Shown: one piece after another, positions 1 through 8,475 of the stretch
How the letters are laid out: every line of letters starts with the position of its first letter
Numbering within the stretch: position 1 is the first letter of the stretch
NCBI RefSeq assembly: GCF_001591445.1
Contig: NZ_BCUX01000012.1
Coordinates: forward strand, 97,446 to 161,445
DNA: 64,000 nucleotides
Reading direction: 5' to 3'
Source of the DNA: Neobacillus drentensis NBRC 102427
Lineage (GTDB): Bacteria > Bacillota > Bacilli > Bacillales > Cytobacillaceae
Notes under the pieces: generated by a model
Seen by the model: the letters and a program-made list of their open reading frames with translations, nothing else
Database searches by the model: none
Told to the model about the DNA's origin: nothing
Made by a program: the position numbers and the translations under genes

Positions 1-245
1 TCAGTAATGATGGGGATGTTTCGATGTCCGATGGCATACCTAGCCGTCTCTACTACTCTCTGGCTTTCACTAGCGTATACTGCTTTAAATTCTATATCAG
101 ATAAACCACTACCTACAGATTTAGCCTGTTCAATTCCTTTATCCGTAAGAGGTGAATCACAAAATCCCTGTAATCGTTTCTCTACATTAAATTGGGTCTC
201 TCCATGCCGAACAAAATAAAGTTTCACTTCTTTTTCAGAGGACAC
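1..245 (-). CDS. Histidine phosphatase, N-terminal part (runs off window)
   Basis: The minus strand encodes the N-terminal half of a phosphoglycerate-mutase-like histidine phosphatase and leaves the window at base 1 with the frame open. The catalytic RHG motif reads FVRHGETQ near residue 10. The start is GTG at 245, preceded by AGGTGG; the second copy at 24224-24856 starts the same way. The two copies match closely through the upstream region to about base 330, so this is one arm of an old duplication. Such enzymes dephosphorylate small phosphoesters or phosphoproteins; the substrate cannot be told. Whether the C-terminal part is intact is not visible. Confidence 0.8.
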   Translation of the reverse strand, partial: MSSEKEVKLYFVRHGETQFNVEKRLQGFCDSPLTDKGIEQAKSVGSGLSDIEFKAVYASESQRVVETARYAIGHRNIPIIT

Positions 246-587
246 GAATAACCACCTGCTTTGTATAGGATTTAATGGATTGATAAAATGAATTTTACCA
301 CATCTTTCGAGTAGTTTGTAATGAAATACACTAATTATTTCCAGTTCGATCTAAATTGTGAGGATGAATAAGGGAACAGTGTGTCTGGAATTAAACTTGA
401 TTTGCGGCGCCAGTCACGACCCGAAGTTTGCTAGATTTTGCAACGCTGTATTATTGTGAATTTCTTAAGGGAAAGTTTAAATTAACAACGATTATAAGGC
501 CGTTACAGTATGCCCCATCTTGTCAAATAGGTAAATTAATGTTAAGATTGTGTTGCTGTAAAAATAAATCATAACGAGGTGAGGAAA
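246..587. other. Intergenic stretch, no gene seen
   Basis: The first 85 bases are the phosphatase upstream region, shared with the copy near 24.9 kb. The rest has no reading frame with a ribosome binding site. It presumably carries the promoter for the leader peptide at 588. Confidence 0.4.
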
Positions 588-635
588 ATGAATACAAAAA
601 AATATACATTTTATCCTCATCATATTGCTATTTAG
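588..635 (+). CDS. Candidate 15-residue leader peptide
   Basis: A strong GAGGTGAGG ribosome binding site sits four bases before an ATG opening a 15-codon frame, MNTKKYTFYPHHIAI. It is followed at once by three stem-loops, the last a classic intrinsic terminator. This is the layout of translation-controlled attenuators, in which a ribosome stalled on a short upstream frame decides whether transcription continues. I do not recognise the peptide family. The frame could also be a chance one, but the binding site is as good as that of any gene in the window. Confidence 0.5.
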   Translation: MNTKKYTFYPHHIAI

Positions 636-764
636 TTATTCTATTACTAATACATTAGGCTCTGAGGGTAGGATTCACTCTCAGAGCTTTTATATTTAGG
701 CAGAAAGAACAATCTTTCTTGCCGACCTATGACAGCCACCTATAGAGTGGCTGTCATTTTTTTT
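636..764 (+). promoter_or_regulatory. Putative attenuator with three stem-loops
   Basis: Hairpin 1 (about 659-687, GCTCTGAG paired with CTCAGAGC) is followed by TTTTATATTT. Hairpin 2 (about 698-723) pairs GGCAGAAAGA with TCTTTCTTGCC. Hairpin 3 (730-764) pairs TGACAGCCAC with GTGGCTGTCA and ends in eight T, a textbook intrinsic terminator. Next to the leader peptide this suggests conditional readthrough into the frame at 871 and perhaps the ATPase gene beyond. Mutually exclusive pairing between the hairpins is inferred, not computed. Confidence 0.5.
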
Positions 765-870
765 GGACAAATGGTTGGTCATTGCAACAATATTGGTTTT
801 ACTTTGAAATTGGTTAGGATTTAATCTTTTTTCTTACAAATTGATCTGAACACTATTAGGGGGATATTTA

Positions 871-1020
871 TTGAACTTGAATTACTTAGGATGGAATTCA
901 TTTTCCACGGAAAATTTCAAACAGTACTGGTTTAAGTTTGAGCAGGCTTATTCCTGGAGATTAGGGGTCGATCCGTTTCGTCGTTACCTTGTTTTAAAGG
1001 ATAAGGGGCACCCTTCTTGA
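871..1020 (+). pseudogene. N-terminal remnant resembling RsgA-like GTPase
   Basis: A TTG start behind AGGGGGATATTTA opens a 49-residue frame beginning MNLNYLGWNSFSTENFKQY. This resembles the first residues of the second RsgA-like (small ribosomal subunit-dependent GTPase A) proteins of Bacillus species. No G-domain motif follows; the frame stops at 1018-1020 and nothing downstream continues it. It is probably the stump of a deleted gene that was once controlled by the attenuator upstream. The similarity is remembered rather than searched, so the family call is tentative. Confidence 0.4.
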
Positions 1021-1277
1021 GATATCGTTTCAACTTAAGAATCGTTTTCCGTTATTCACCGTTTCCAAATATGAAAGGATGATGTTTTATTAAAAGACTC
1101 GCTCAATATTTTCGCTCATTACAATCCGGACAGTCATCTTACAGTAAGATTTATGAAGACCCAATCTATTGGAATAATGATGTTGCCTATTACATTGAAC
1201 CGACACATAAACTCACACTAGATAAACCATGTATCACCATAAAAATACCTTTTGACCGTCTCGGCTTAGATGAAAAT

Positions 1278-2744
1278 ATGGATCAAGTTGTTCTCTCAGA
1301 TTTTTCATTAAGAGAATGGGTTGATCATATTGTGGCATTAAATGAATTGATTTATAACCGGTCACGTTCTGATAAAGAAAATGGTGCTTTTTATTGTTTT
1401 TGTCCAACCAACGTGTTGTTGCAACGTAATGCATCCTATGTTGAAGTCATCTCGGAAAAATGGTATTTATGCTTAATGATTACAGTTCAACTTCCATTCA
1501 AGAATAATAATAAAGCTATGCGCATGCTCTGCAAAATGCTTCCAAAAGAAGTGGAGGCGTTTATTGCCAAGTTTGATCTCATCAACTTAAATGCTGCCTA
1601 TGAATTGGTAAAAAAACAAAATATGATTCGCGAATGGCTAAAATCCAGTGGTTATTGTGCGTTTATTGGGAATGGCAGCATTTTGCCAAGAAATAAAGAC
1701 AACAGCGGGCCACTAGAGGATGCCTTGCCTTTTACATCCCCGGAAGATGTTGAAGTTGAAATTTGTAGTTTGCGAGGAATGGGAATAAAACATGGTGTGA
1801 CGGTCATCACCGGCGGTGGTTATTCGGGTAAGAGCACATTGCTTGATGCATTAAATTCGGGGATTTACAATCACATCATAGGCGACGGACGGGAATTTGT
1901 GATTACAGATCAAAGTGCAATGGAAATATCTGCGGAGGAAGGGCGTTCCATAAAAAATATCAATATTACGCCTTTCATAAAATGGATACCCAATAGTTCG
2001 GCTGAACAGTTTTCGACTGACTACGCCTCAGGTTCCACCTCTCAAGCCGCAAATATTATGGAGGCAATCAACTTCGGGTGTAAGCTTCTTCTTATTGATG
2101 AAGACAGAAGTGCGACCAACTTTATGATTCAAGACATCAAAATGCGTTCATTAATCAAGCATGAACCCATTACACCTTTTACAGAACGCGTCAGGGAGCT
2201 TTATGAGGCTGTTGGCGTATCTTCCGTTCTTGTTATTGGAGGTAGCGGTGAATTTTTATCCGTAGCCGATCAAATCATATTGATGGACAATTTTGTGCCA
2301 AAAAACGTAACCCAGGAAGCAAAAAATTTATGTGAACACGACAAACCACGCGAACGTATCCCCTTTACAAAATGGGAGATAGAAAGAAAAATAACCACCG
2401 ATCACTTTTCGAGCTATCCACAGGGAAGTGGTACAGAAAAGCTGATGGTTTCAACCACGGGGTACATGATGATAGGTGATGAACAAATTGATATCAGAGG
2501 GCTTTACAATATCACATCACACGCCCAGCTTGCAGCCATTGCCTTTTTAATTCGAAAAATAGCTATAAATAATCAGGGTCGCCGCATCTTTCTTCATGAG
2601 AAGATCCAAAAAGCTCTCGAAGATATGGAGAGAGAAGGAGTGGATATTGTATTTTCTTCCTTTTTTCCCGGTTTCGAAAGATGGCTTGAATTACCTAGAA
2701 TTAATGAAGTATTATCTGTCATAAACCGAATGAATTCTATTTAG
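1278..2744 (+). CDS. Predicted ATPase of the ABC class (PF09818 type)
   Basis: A 488-residue protein with Walker A GGGYSGKSTLLDAL near residue 180, followed by GDGREFVIT, AEEGRS, ASGSTSQAANIMEA and LLLIDEDRSATNF. These are the signatures of the 'predicted ATPase of the ABC class' family, which is cytosolic, has no transporter partner and has no settled function. Coordinates use the first ATG. The frame is open upstream to 1083, and the translation of 1089-1277 also reads like protein. An ATT at 1089, nine bases after AAAGGA, would give about 551 residues, close to my memory of the family length. The true start may therefore be ATT at 1089. Confidence 0.85.
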   Translation: MDQVVLSDFSLREWVDHIVALNELIYNRSRSDKENGAFYCFCPTNVLLQRNASYVEVISEKWYLCLMITVQLPFKNNNKAMRMLCKMLPKEVEAFIAKFDLINLNAAYELVKKQNMIREWLKSSGYCAFIGNGSILPRNKDNSGPLEDALPFTSPEDVEVEICSLRGMGIKHGVTVITGGGYSGKSTLLDALNSGIYNHIIGDGREFVITDQSAMEISAEEGRSIKNINITPFIKWIPNSSAEQFSTDYASGSTSQAANIMEAINFGCKLLLIDEDRSATNFMIQDIKMRSLIKHEPITPFTERVRELYEAVGVSSVLVIGGSGEFLSVADQIILMDNFVPKNVTQEAKNLCEHDKPRERIPFTKWEIERKITTDHFSSYPQGSGTEKLMVSTTGYMMIGDEQIDIRGLYNITSHAQLAAIAFLIRKIAINNQGRRIFLHEKIQKALEDMEREGVDIVFSSFFPGFERWLELPRINEVLSVINRMNSI

Positions 2745-2863
2745 ATTGAGAGTGGCACATATTAAGCCCGTAAACTTCACTAGCATCTCATGTGTTGCCA
2801 CATACAATCTGCGGACGTGGAGTCCTTATCTTTATAAATTGTTTGTATGAAAAGGAGTTTTAT

Positions 2864-3430
2864 ATGGAAAAAGTATGGGCAAAAATAAATGCAGTATTAA
2901 TTGCAGATGATCCAAAGACATTTGTAACCAGAAGAATATCAGAAGCAAATCTTGAATTTGGAGGGATTCGTGGGGACCGCCATTTTGGAATAATCAGTAA
3001 GGCTGATTCAAGGCAGCCGATGTATCCAAGAGGAACAGAGATTCTTAACCGCCGCCAAATAACGATTGTTTCTGTGGAAGAATTAGACAAGATTGCAGAA
3101 GAATTAGGTGTTGAATCTGTTATGCCTGAGTGGTTAGGGGCTAATGTCTTGATCAAGGGATTTCCGGAATTAACAAAACTCCCCATGGGCTCTCGTATCC
3201 TTTTCCCAAGTGGAGCAGGTTTAATATGTATGGGTGAAAACCAGCCTTGTACCTTACCGGGTGATGAAATCCAAAAGCATTATGAAGATCATGAGAAGTT
3301 ATCCTTCCGTTTTGTACGTGCAGGTTATAAGCGGCGGGGGATTGTATGTGCAGTAGAAAGGCCTGGAATAATTCACGAAAATGATGAGGTCCAGGTTTTG
3401 GTTAATGATCTTAAAAATCCGATGCAATAA
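2864..3430 (+). CDS. MOSC-domain protein
   Basis: A 188-residue protein with the MOSC (molybdenum cofactor sulfurase C-terminal) pattern: GIRGDRHFG near residue 38, NRRQITIVSVEELD, PEWLGANVLI, GMGENQPC-like CMGENQPCT and RRGIVCAVE. MOSC proteins bind molybdenum-cofactor-related sulfur chemistry; stand-alone short forms like this are mostly uncharacterised. Start ATG at 2864 follows AAGGAG with good spacing; longer in-frame starts upstream lack a binding site. No molybdenum cofactor genes are nearby. The last 12 codons and the downstream hairpin recur at 24960-25148, so part of this gene was duplicated. Confidence 0.85.
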   Translation: MEKVWAKINAVLIADDPKTFVTRRISEANLEFGGIRGDRHFGIISKADSRQPMYPRGTEILNRRQITIVSVEELDKIAEELGVESVMPEWLGANVLIKGFPELTKLPMGSRILFPSGAGLICMGENQPCTLPGDEIQKHYEDHEKLSFRFVRAGYKRRGIVCAVERPGIIHENDEVQVLVNDLKNPMQ

Positions 3431-3484
3431 ATAGCCAGGAATGAAACAATTCGATTGGTTGACTGTGAAAATTGGACAAAGAAT

Positions 3485-3533
3485 AACGAATAAGAGGCGA
3501 ACAGCAATAGTACCGTTCATCTCTTATTTGTTG
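3485..3533 (+). terminator. Terminator hairpin after MOSC gene
   Basis: AACGAATAAGAGGCGAAC pairs imperfectly with a downstream GTTCATCTCTTATTTGTT arm. The diverged copy at about 25050-25090 keeps a cleaner stem. Confidence 0.5.
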
Positions 3534-3722
3534 TTTAGATTATAGTTGATTGTGGAACATCGTTGTGAAACAAGAAAATCCGGAGCGAGACAGGCACGGA
3601 ATCTAAAAGCCCTCACTTAGATATGTTAGGGAGAACTGTATCATTGTATAATGGATAAACAAGATATAGTGTAAAACTAACAATATATAAATGGTGAGCT
3701 CGCCAAAGAAAGGGATTCTATT

Positions 3723-5468
3723 ATGACAAAACGTAAAAAATCGATCTTGAAACCACTTATTTTGTCAATCCTATCGTTCCTTATTATTCTAGTTGTTGTT
3801 ATTTATGTTTTTGATAAGGACAGAGACGGGAAACAGTCCACAACGGAGAACTCTCAACAACCCGTTGAACCTTCATCAAATACTCCAGCAGAATTAGGCG
3901 AAAGCAAAAATCAGAAACTGAATGACTATATTAGTGAACTTTTTTCCTTGGCAAAGGAAGGAAAAGTGGTCGGTATCCCTTTCGATTCGGGTAAGGCTAA
4001 GAAGCAGGAAGTACATAATAAATGGGGAGAACCGAACCAAACAACAGACACTGCAAGTGGTAGATACGAAGAATATAAGAATCGAAATGTCGTCATAGGA
4101 TATCTGGGTGAGATTGTCTCTGACATCAGGTCATATGATCCTGAATTACAAAAAATCCGGCAAAATGATATCAAATTAACGCGCGGAGAACCTGATGAGA
4201 TTCGGTACTTCAAAGATGAAACTCATGACCAAATCATTCTTGTTTATCAGGTTAACCCTTTAACAGAGTTAAAGTGGATATTACCAAAACCGACCGATCA
4301 GGAGCCGAATCCAAAAGTGGACCATATTTCAGTCTATACACAACTAAAAAATCAAGCCGAGCAATCTACTCCACCTGACCAGCAAAAGACCATAACTGAC
4401 ATGAGTTTAGATGAGAAAATTGGGCAAATGATCTTCGCAGGTATAACTGGCACCACCATGGATTCAAATACAAAAAATTTATTAACGAAATACAAGGTTG
4501 GCGGGATTATTTTTTACCAGGATAATTTAATAAATCCAACACAAGCAGTGCAGCTTGTGAATCAAATGAAGACTGAAAGTGACCAGAAGGTGCCGCTTCT
4601 ATTGGGAGTGGATCAAGAAGGTGGGCGTGTTACCAGGCTCCCTGGTGGGTTGATTAATTTTCCAACCAATAAAGAAATTGGGGCAACTAATAATTCTCAG
4701 TTTTCCTATCATGTGGGGACGATGTTAGGGAAGGAGTTAAAAGAATTTGGTTTCAATCTTGACTTTGCTCCTGTGTTAGACATCAACAGCAATCCAAATA
4801 ACCCGGTTATAGGGGATCGATCATACGGGAATAATTCTGAAATTGTTAGTAAGCTTGGTATTCAGACCTTTAAAGGTATACAGTCGCAAAACATTATCCC
4901 AACAATTAAGCATTTTCCAGGTCATGGAGATACGTCCGTTGACTCCCATCTGGAGCTGCCAATTGTGAATAAAAGCCTCCAGCAACTAAAAGAGCTCGAA
5001 TTAATCCCGTTTGAGCAGGCAATCAATAGCGGTGCTGATGTTGTTATGGTTGCCCATATCTTACTGCCTAAACTGGATGCTACTTTTCCATCTTCCATGT
5101 CCAAAAATATAATAACAGGGATCTTGAGGCAACAGTTGGACTATAGCGGTGTTGTAATAACGGATGACATGACAATGAAGGCGATTATCGACCATTATTC
5201 GATTGGCAGGGCTACAGTTGAATCAGTCAAGGCGGGCAGCGATATTATTTTAGTTGGACATGGTTATAGCAATACAGTGGAAGCCATTTCTTCTTTAAAA
5301 ATCGCTGTCCAAAAAGGGGAAATTACTGAACAAAGAATAAATGAAAGTGTAAGTAGAATTTTGAAGTTAAAAAAGAAATATGAAATAAATAATTCGAAAG
5401 TGGAAAATGCAAATATAGAGGAACTGAACCAATCAATAAAAAAACTCCTGAATGAGTATTCAAAATAA
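3723..5468 (+). CDS. Membrane-anchored DUF4309 + GH3 beta-N-acetylhexosaminidase (NagZ-like)
   Basis: A 581-residue protein. Residues about 9-30 form a membrane segment after a lysine-rich start, placing the rest outside the cell. Residues about 70-195 match DUF4309 (for example LTRGEPDEIRYFKDE). Residues about 225-560 are a glycoside hydrolase family 3 domain with GVDQEGGRVTRLPGG, KHFPGHGDTSVDSH (His-Asp acid/base pair) and ITDDMTMKAI (Asp nucleophile), as in NagZ enzymes. The likely role is removing N-acetylglucosamine from peptidoglycan fragments in wall turnover. It stands alone, with a lone AAAGGG site before ATG 3723. The DUF4309 fusion is unusual compared with Bacillus NagZ, which usually sits beside NamZ. 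Confidence 0.88.
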   Translation: MTKRKKSILKPLILSILSFLIILVVVIYVFDKDRDGKQSTTENSQQPVEPSSNTPAELGESKNQKLNDYISELFSLAKEGKVVGIPFDSGKAKKQEVHNKWGEPNQTTDTASGRYEEYKNRNVVIGYLGEIVSDIRSYDPELQKIRQNDIKLTRGEPDEIRYFKDETHDQIILVYQVNPLTELKWILPKPTDQEPNPKVDHISVYTQLKNQAEQSTPPDQQKTITDMSLDEKIGQMIFAGITGTTMDSNTKNLLTKYKVGGIIFYQDNLINPTQAVQLVNQMKTESDQKVPLLLGVDQEGGRVTRLPGGLINFPTNKEIGATNNSQFSYHVGTMLGKELKEFGFNLDFAPVLDINSNPNNPVIGDRSYGNNSEIVSKLGIQTFKGIQSQNIIPTIKHFPGHGDTSVDSHLELPIVNKSLQQLKELELIPFEQAINSGADVVMVAHILLPKLDATFPSSMSKNIITGILRQQLDYSGVVITDDMTMKAIIDHYSIGRATVESVKAGSDIILVGHGYSNTVEAISSLKIAVQKGEITEQRINESVSRILKLKKKYEINNSKVENANIEELNQSIKKLLNEYSK

Positions 5469-5493
5469 TTGTTAATATATTCCAACTAGGCAA

Positions 5494-5530
5494 AAAAACA
5501 CCGTTTAAAAATAGGTGTCTGACCCCCGAT
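5494..5530. repeat. Partial GGTGTCTGACCCCCGAT repeat
   Basis: TAGGTGTCTGACCCCCGATA is one arm of the palindromic repeat seen whole at 22282 and 24060. The second arm is missing. Confidence 0.5.
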
Positions 5531-5997
5531 ACGGAGGACTTTCTCCATTATGAATACAATATGATATGAAGTAGCACTCGTTACGAAAAAGGTGTTCAGC
5601 TTTTTACCGAAGTTTTATGTTGAGGTGTATGGTCGAGAGGTATTAAGGATAAAGAAGTTGATTACCTACTTATGTAGTGTGTTCAACTTCCTTTTTTTTT
5701 GATTAGAAATATGTATCTATGTTGGTGAGAAGAGTAATCACACTTCCATTTATGAATACCTCTAATTTCTTCATATATTCTTAAACTTATCCAGCTCTTT
5801 CAAATCCTCCCCCTATTCCTAGAAGTTTTAAAATCTATCTGGTTGTAGCCGTTTAGTATATGAATGTTCAAAATTAATTCTCGTAAACTATTCACTTTAG
5901 TCTGGCACAAACAAAATCTACATTATTGTAATACTTTAATAGTTTCATAATAAGTTTGTATAAGGAATATAAAAAAATTTATACGAGGAGGGAATAT
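5531..5997. other. Intergenic region with lone terminator-like hairpin
   Basis: No coding frame is evident. A hairpin at 5652-5701 (GAAGTTGA pairing with TCAACTTC, then nine T) looks like an intrinsic terminator although no gene precedes it directly. It could end an untranslated leader or small RNA, or attenuate the operon starting at 5998. I saw no S-box or T-box core motif in it. Confidence 0.45.
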
Positions 5998-7125
5998 ATG
6001 AACAATGTTTATCAAGAAGGCAGGGATTTTGCAATGTCCTACATACTGCCTTTCACCGAAATCACGGACAAGGAGTCAAAATTTCCTGAAGAATCCTTCA
6101 AGAGGCTAGGTGAAAAGGGATTTTTAAAACTACTTATCCCTGTAGAATATGGCGGATTTGGCAAAGGGCTTGAAGAGCATGCCCAGGCTTGTTTGGCATT
6201 CGCAGAGTCTTGCTCTACGACAGCCCTTTGCTACATGATGCATAATGTCGCATTAATGTGTGTTCTAACTCATGGAAGCGAGGAACTTAAGAAAAAAATT
6301 TTTACAGACATCGTAGAAAATGGGGAATTCATGGCTTTAGCATATAGCGAATTCGGAACAGGAACCAACTTCTATATGCCGGAAATGACTGCTGAGGTTA
6401 ACCGAGACAACACAACTTTTAACGGTATAAAGAGCATGGTAACATCGGCCACATTTGCTTCCTACTATCTCGTTCTTGCACCATCTGTTGAAGAAGGAAA
6501 GATAAACAACTGGGTATTCCCTCTGGAAACAAAAGGCTTAACCTTTGAATTGTCAAAATGGCATGGTCTTGGAATGAGAGGGAATTCGTCATGTCCAATG
6601 CACATGGATAATGTGACGTTGGACTCATTTTTCCGCATTGGGGTAGAAGGTTCAGGCGAAGAGCAGGTATTCAACGTGGTAGCTCCATTCTTTGTCACAG
6701 GGCTGGGAGCAGTTTACAGCGGTACTGCCATGCATATGTTTGAAATAGCCAGCAACCATGCTGTGGATAGGCAATATCCTGATGGAAGAACACTTTCTAA
6801 TATTGAAACGATTCAAGTGCATATTGGAAATATTTATAAGAATGCGGCAGCCGCAAGAGCACTCACTTTGGAAGCTGCGAGAGCAGGTGCCAACGAAGAA
6901 GCTGATGCACTTACAAAGATTTTGGCGGCAAGAATCGTTGCGTCAGAAGCGGCAATTGAATGTGGAAGGCTTGCAATGAGAGTGGGTGGAGGAAAGGCTT
7001 ACAATAAGTCACTGCCTACGGAAAGGCTTCTCAGAGATGCATATGCAGGACAAATTATGGCTCCAAGTGCCGACGTCTTGGCTATTTGGCTTGGAAAAGC
7101 ATTAACAGGTCAGATGATTCCATAA
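5998..7125 (+). CDS. Acyl-CoA dehydrogenase-family flavoprotein
   Basis: A 375-residue protein with the acyl-CoA dehydrogenase plan: helical N-terminus with LLIPVEYGGFGKGLEEHA, a middle beta domain with ALAYSEFGTGTNF and KWHGLGMRGNSS, and a C-terminal helical bundle ending RLLRDAYAGQIMAPSADVL. Start ATG 5998 follows GAGGAGGG; an earlier in-frame ATG at 5956 lacks a site. It is the first gene of a pair with the PhnD-like protein 22 bases downstream. No thiolase, ligase or electron-transfer genes are near, so ordinary fatty acid oxidation is unlikely. Family members in sulfur scavenging (SfnB/DszC-like monooxygenases) are the comparison I would make. Confidence 0.85.
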   Translation: MNNVYQEGRDFAMSYILPFTEITDKESKFPEESFKRLGEKGFLKLLIPVEYGGFGKGLEEHAQACLAFAESCSTTALCYMMHNVALMCVLTHGSEELKKKIFTDIVENGEFMALAYSEFGTGTNFYMPEMTAEVNRDNTTFNGIKSMVTSATFASYYLVLAPSVEEGKINNWVFPLETKGLTFELSKWHGLGMRGNSSCPMHMDNVTLDSFFRIGVEGSGEEQVFNVVAPFFVTGLGAVYSGTAMHMFEIASNHAVDRQYPDGRTLSNIETIQVHIGNIYKNAAAARALTLEAARAGANEEADALTKILAARIVASEAAIECGRLAMRVGGGKAYNKSLPTERLLRDAYAGQIMAPSADVLAIWLGKALTGQMIP

Positions 7126-7147
7126 AGACACAGGAAGGGTGTGCACA

Positions 7148-7975
7148 TTGAGTAACGATAGAATAAAAGTCGGGGCTGTTATTTATGACCCAAGGGTTAC
7201 AGTGATCTGGGGGATCATAGCTGATTTTTTCAAAGAAGAAGGGCTTGAAATCGAATGTCTTTTCTATAAGGATTATGATGCTCAGGTTGACGGATTAATG
7301 AACAGGGAAATAGACATTGCCTGGAATTCGCCTCTGGCATGGTTGGACGCTTATTTGAGAACTGATGGAAAATGCCAGATGGGTTCAATGAGAGATACGG
7401 ACAGAGACAGAAAGACCTGCTTCATTGTAAGAAAAGATAGCCGTATCACAAATATCGTTGGGCTAAGGGGCAAGACTATTGGCTTTGGAGCCATAGACTC
7501 TCCCCAAGCAAGATTGATCCCAATCAACCATTTGTATAAAAATGGACTCGAGTATGGAGCGGACTACACAGAGAAAAGGTTTGATATTGGCGTCGGCCTT
7601 CATGGTGACCACATCGGGGGGGAGCTAGAGGCCATTAGAGCATTGATGGCAGGAACTGTAGACGCCTCTGTCACTCTGGATTTGAACTGGGACACTTGGA
7701 AGAAGGATGGCACCATTGATGAAAATCAATTGGTATGTATTGATACAACGGCTTTGTTTGATCACTGTATTTTCGTAGCACATCCTGATTTTCCAACTGA
7801 AAGGTTCAGAGAATGGCAAAAAGTGCTTCATAGAATGGACTATAACAATGAAGCCCATAAGAAGATGATGGATATGGAAGGTTTAAAGGAATGGGTTGAG
7901 GGCAGAATCGCAGGATTTCAGCAATTACGTGAGGCGAATGACTATCTGAAGTTCTTTAAGTACGTAAGTTCCTGA
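7148..7975 (+). CDS. PhnD/SsuA-like substrate-binding domain protein without signal peptide
   Basis: About 275 residues with the type 2 periplasmic-binding fold of the PhnD family: KVGAVIYDPRVTVIWG at the N-terminus, DIAWNSPLAWL, GLRGKTIGFGAIDSPQARL, then EAIRALMAGTVDASVTLD. There is no signal peptide or lipobox, and no ABC permease or ATPase gene nearby, so it probably works in the cytosol as an enzyme or sensor rather than for import. TTG at 7148 is preferred because AGGAAGG lies at a normal distance; the GTG at 7139 overlaps that site. It follows the flavoprotein gene closely and is probably co-transcribed. Confidence 0.75.
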   Translation: MSNDRIKVGAVIYDPRVTVIWGIIADFFKEEGLEIECLFYKDYDAQVDGLMNREIDIAWNSPLAWLDAYLRTDGKCQMGSMRDTDRDRKTCFIVRKDSRITNIVGLRGKTIGFGAIDSPQARLIPINHLYKNGLEYGADYTEKRFDIGVGLHGDHIGGELEAIRALMAGTVDASVTLDLNWDTWKKDGTIDENQLVCIDTTALFDHCIFVAHPDFPTERFREWQKVLHRMDYNNEAHKKMMDMEGLKEWVEGRIAGFQQLREANDYLKFFKYVSS

Positions 7976-7984
7976 ATTAAATTC

Positions 7985-8370
7985 TGTTAGATAAACCGTT
8001 GATATTGGACTTGTTTAGTTAAAAGCAGCAATCAAAAAGATAAAGGGTTCCGTTTTGAGGTGCTTTTCTTAAAATATGCACCAAAATGAGGTACTATTAG
8101 ATTTTTGAAAAAGAACTCACTCTCTTTTAGTTAAGATGTCTTGTCCTTAATCGAGTAACCAGCAAAAGTAAAATAAGCGGATATTATCCGGTTAGATGCA
8201 GAATGGAGCCCGTTTTGGGGTAAATAAGGGGAGGTTTTCCGCTTAATTAAAGAAAAATCCCCCATTTTCGACTTTTTCAAATCAATAGGCGGAATCTCTC
8301 CGTCTATTTAAGCCTTTTTTAATACTAATCACTAATTAAGCGGAATTGTTCCGCCTAATTATCAGCTCAG
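7985..8370. repeat. Intergenic region with repeated GCGGA palindromes
   Basis: Several short imperfect palindromes of the form (TTA)AGGCGGA-N-TCCGCCTAA occur at about 8177-8195, 8231-8250, 8287-8315 and 8336-8362, the last being the best (AAGCGGAATTGTTCCGCCTAA). They look like a dispersed intergenic repeat family. No coding frame is supported here. Confidence 0.5.
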
Positions 8371-8475
8371 GTGCTTAACCTGATCCCCCAACCGATAAGT
8401 GCTGACCCTATTGAACCTAGAGGCGGGAATCGGCAGTCTTTTAACTATTTACATCCACTTTGGGAGATGAATCAC

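Noticed and set aside
5470..5997. SAM or T-box riboswitch ahead of the sulfur-like genes
   Set aside because: A lone terminator is present but no S-box or T-box core motif is visible.
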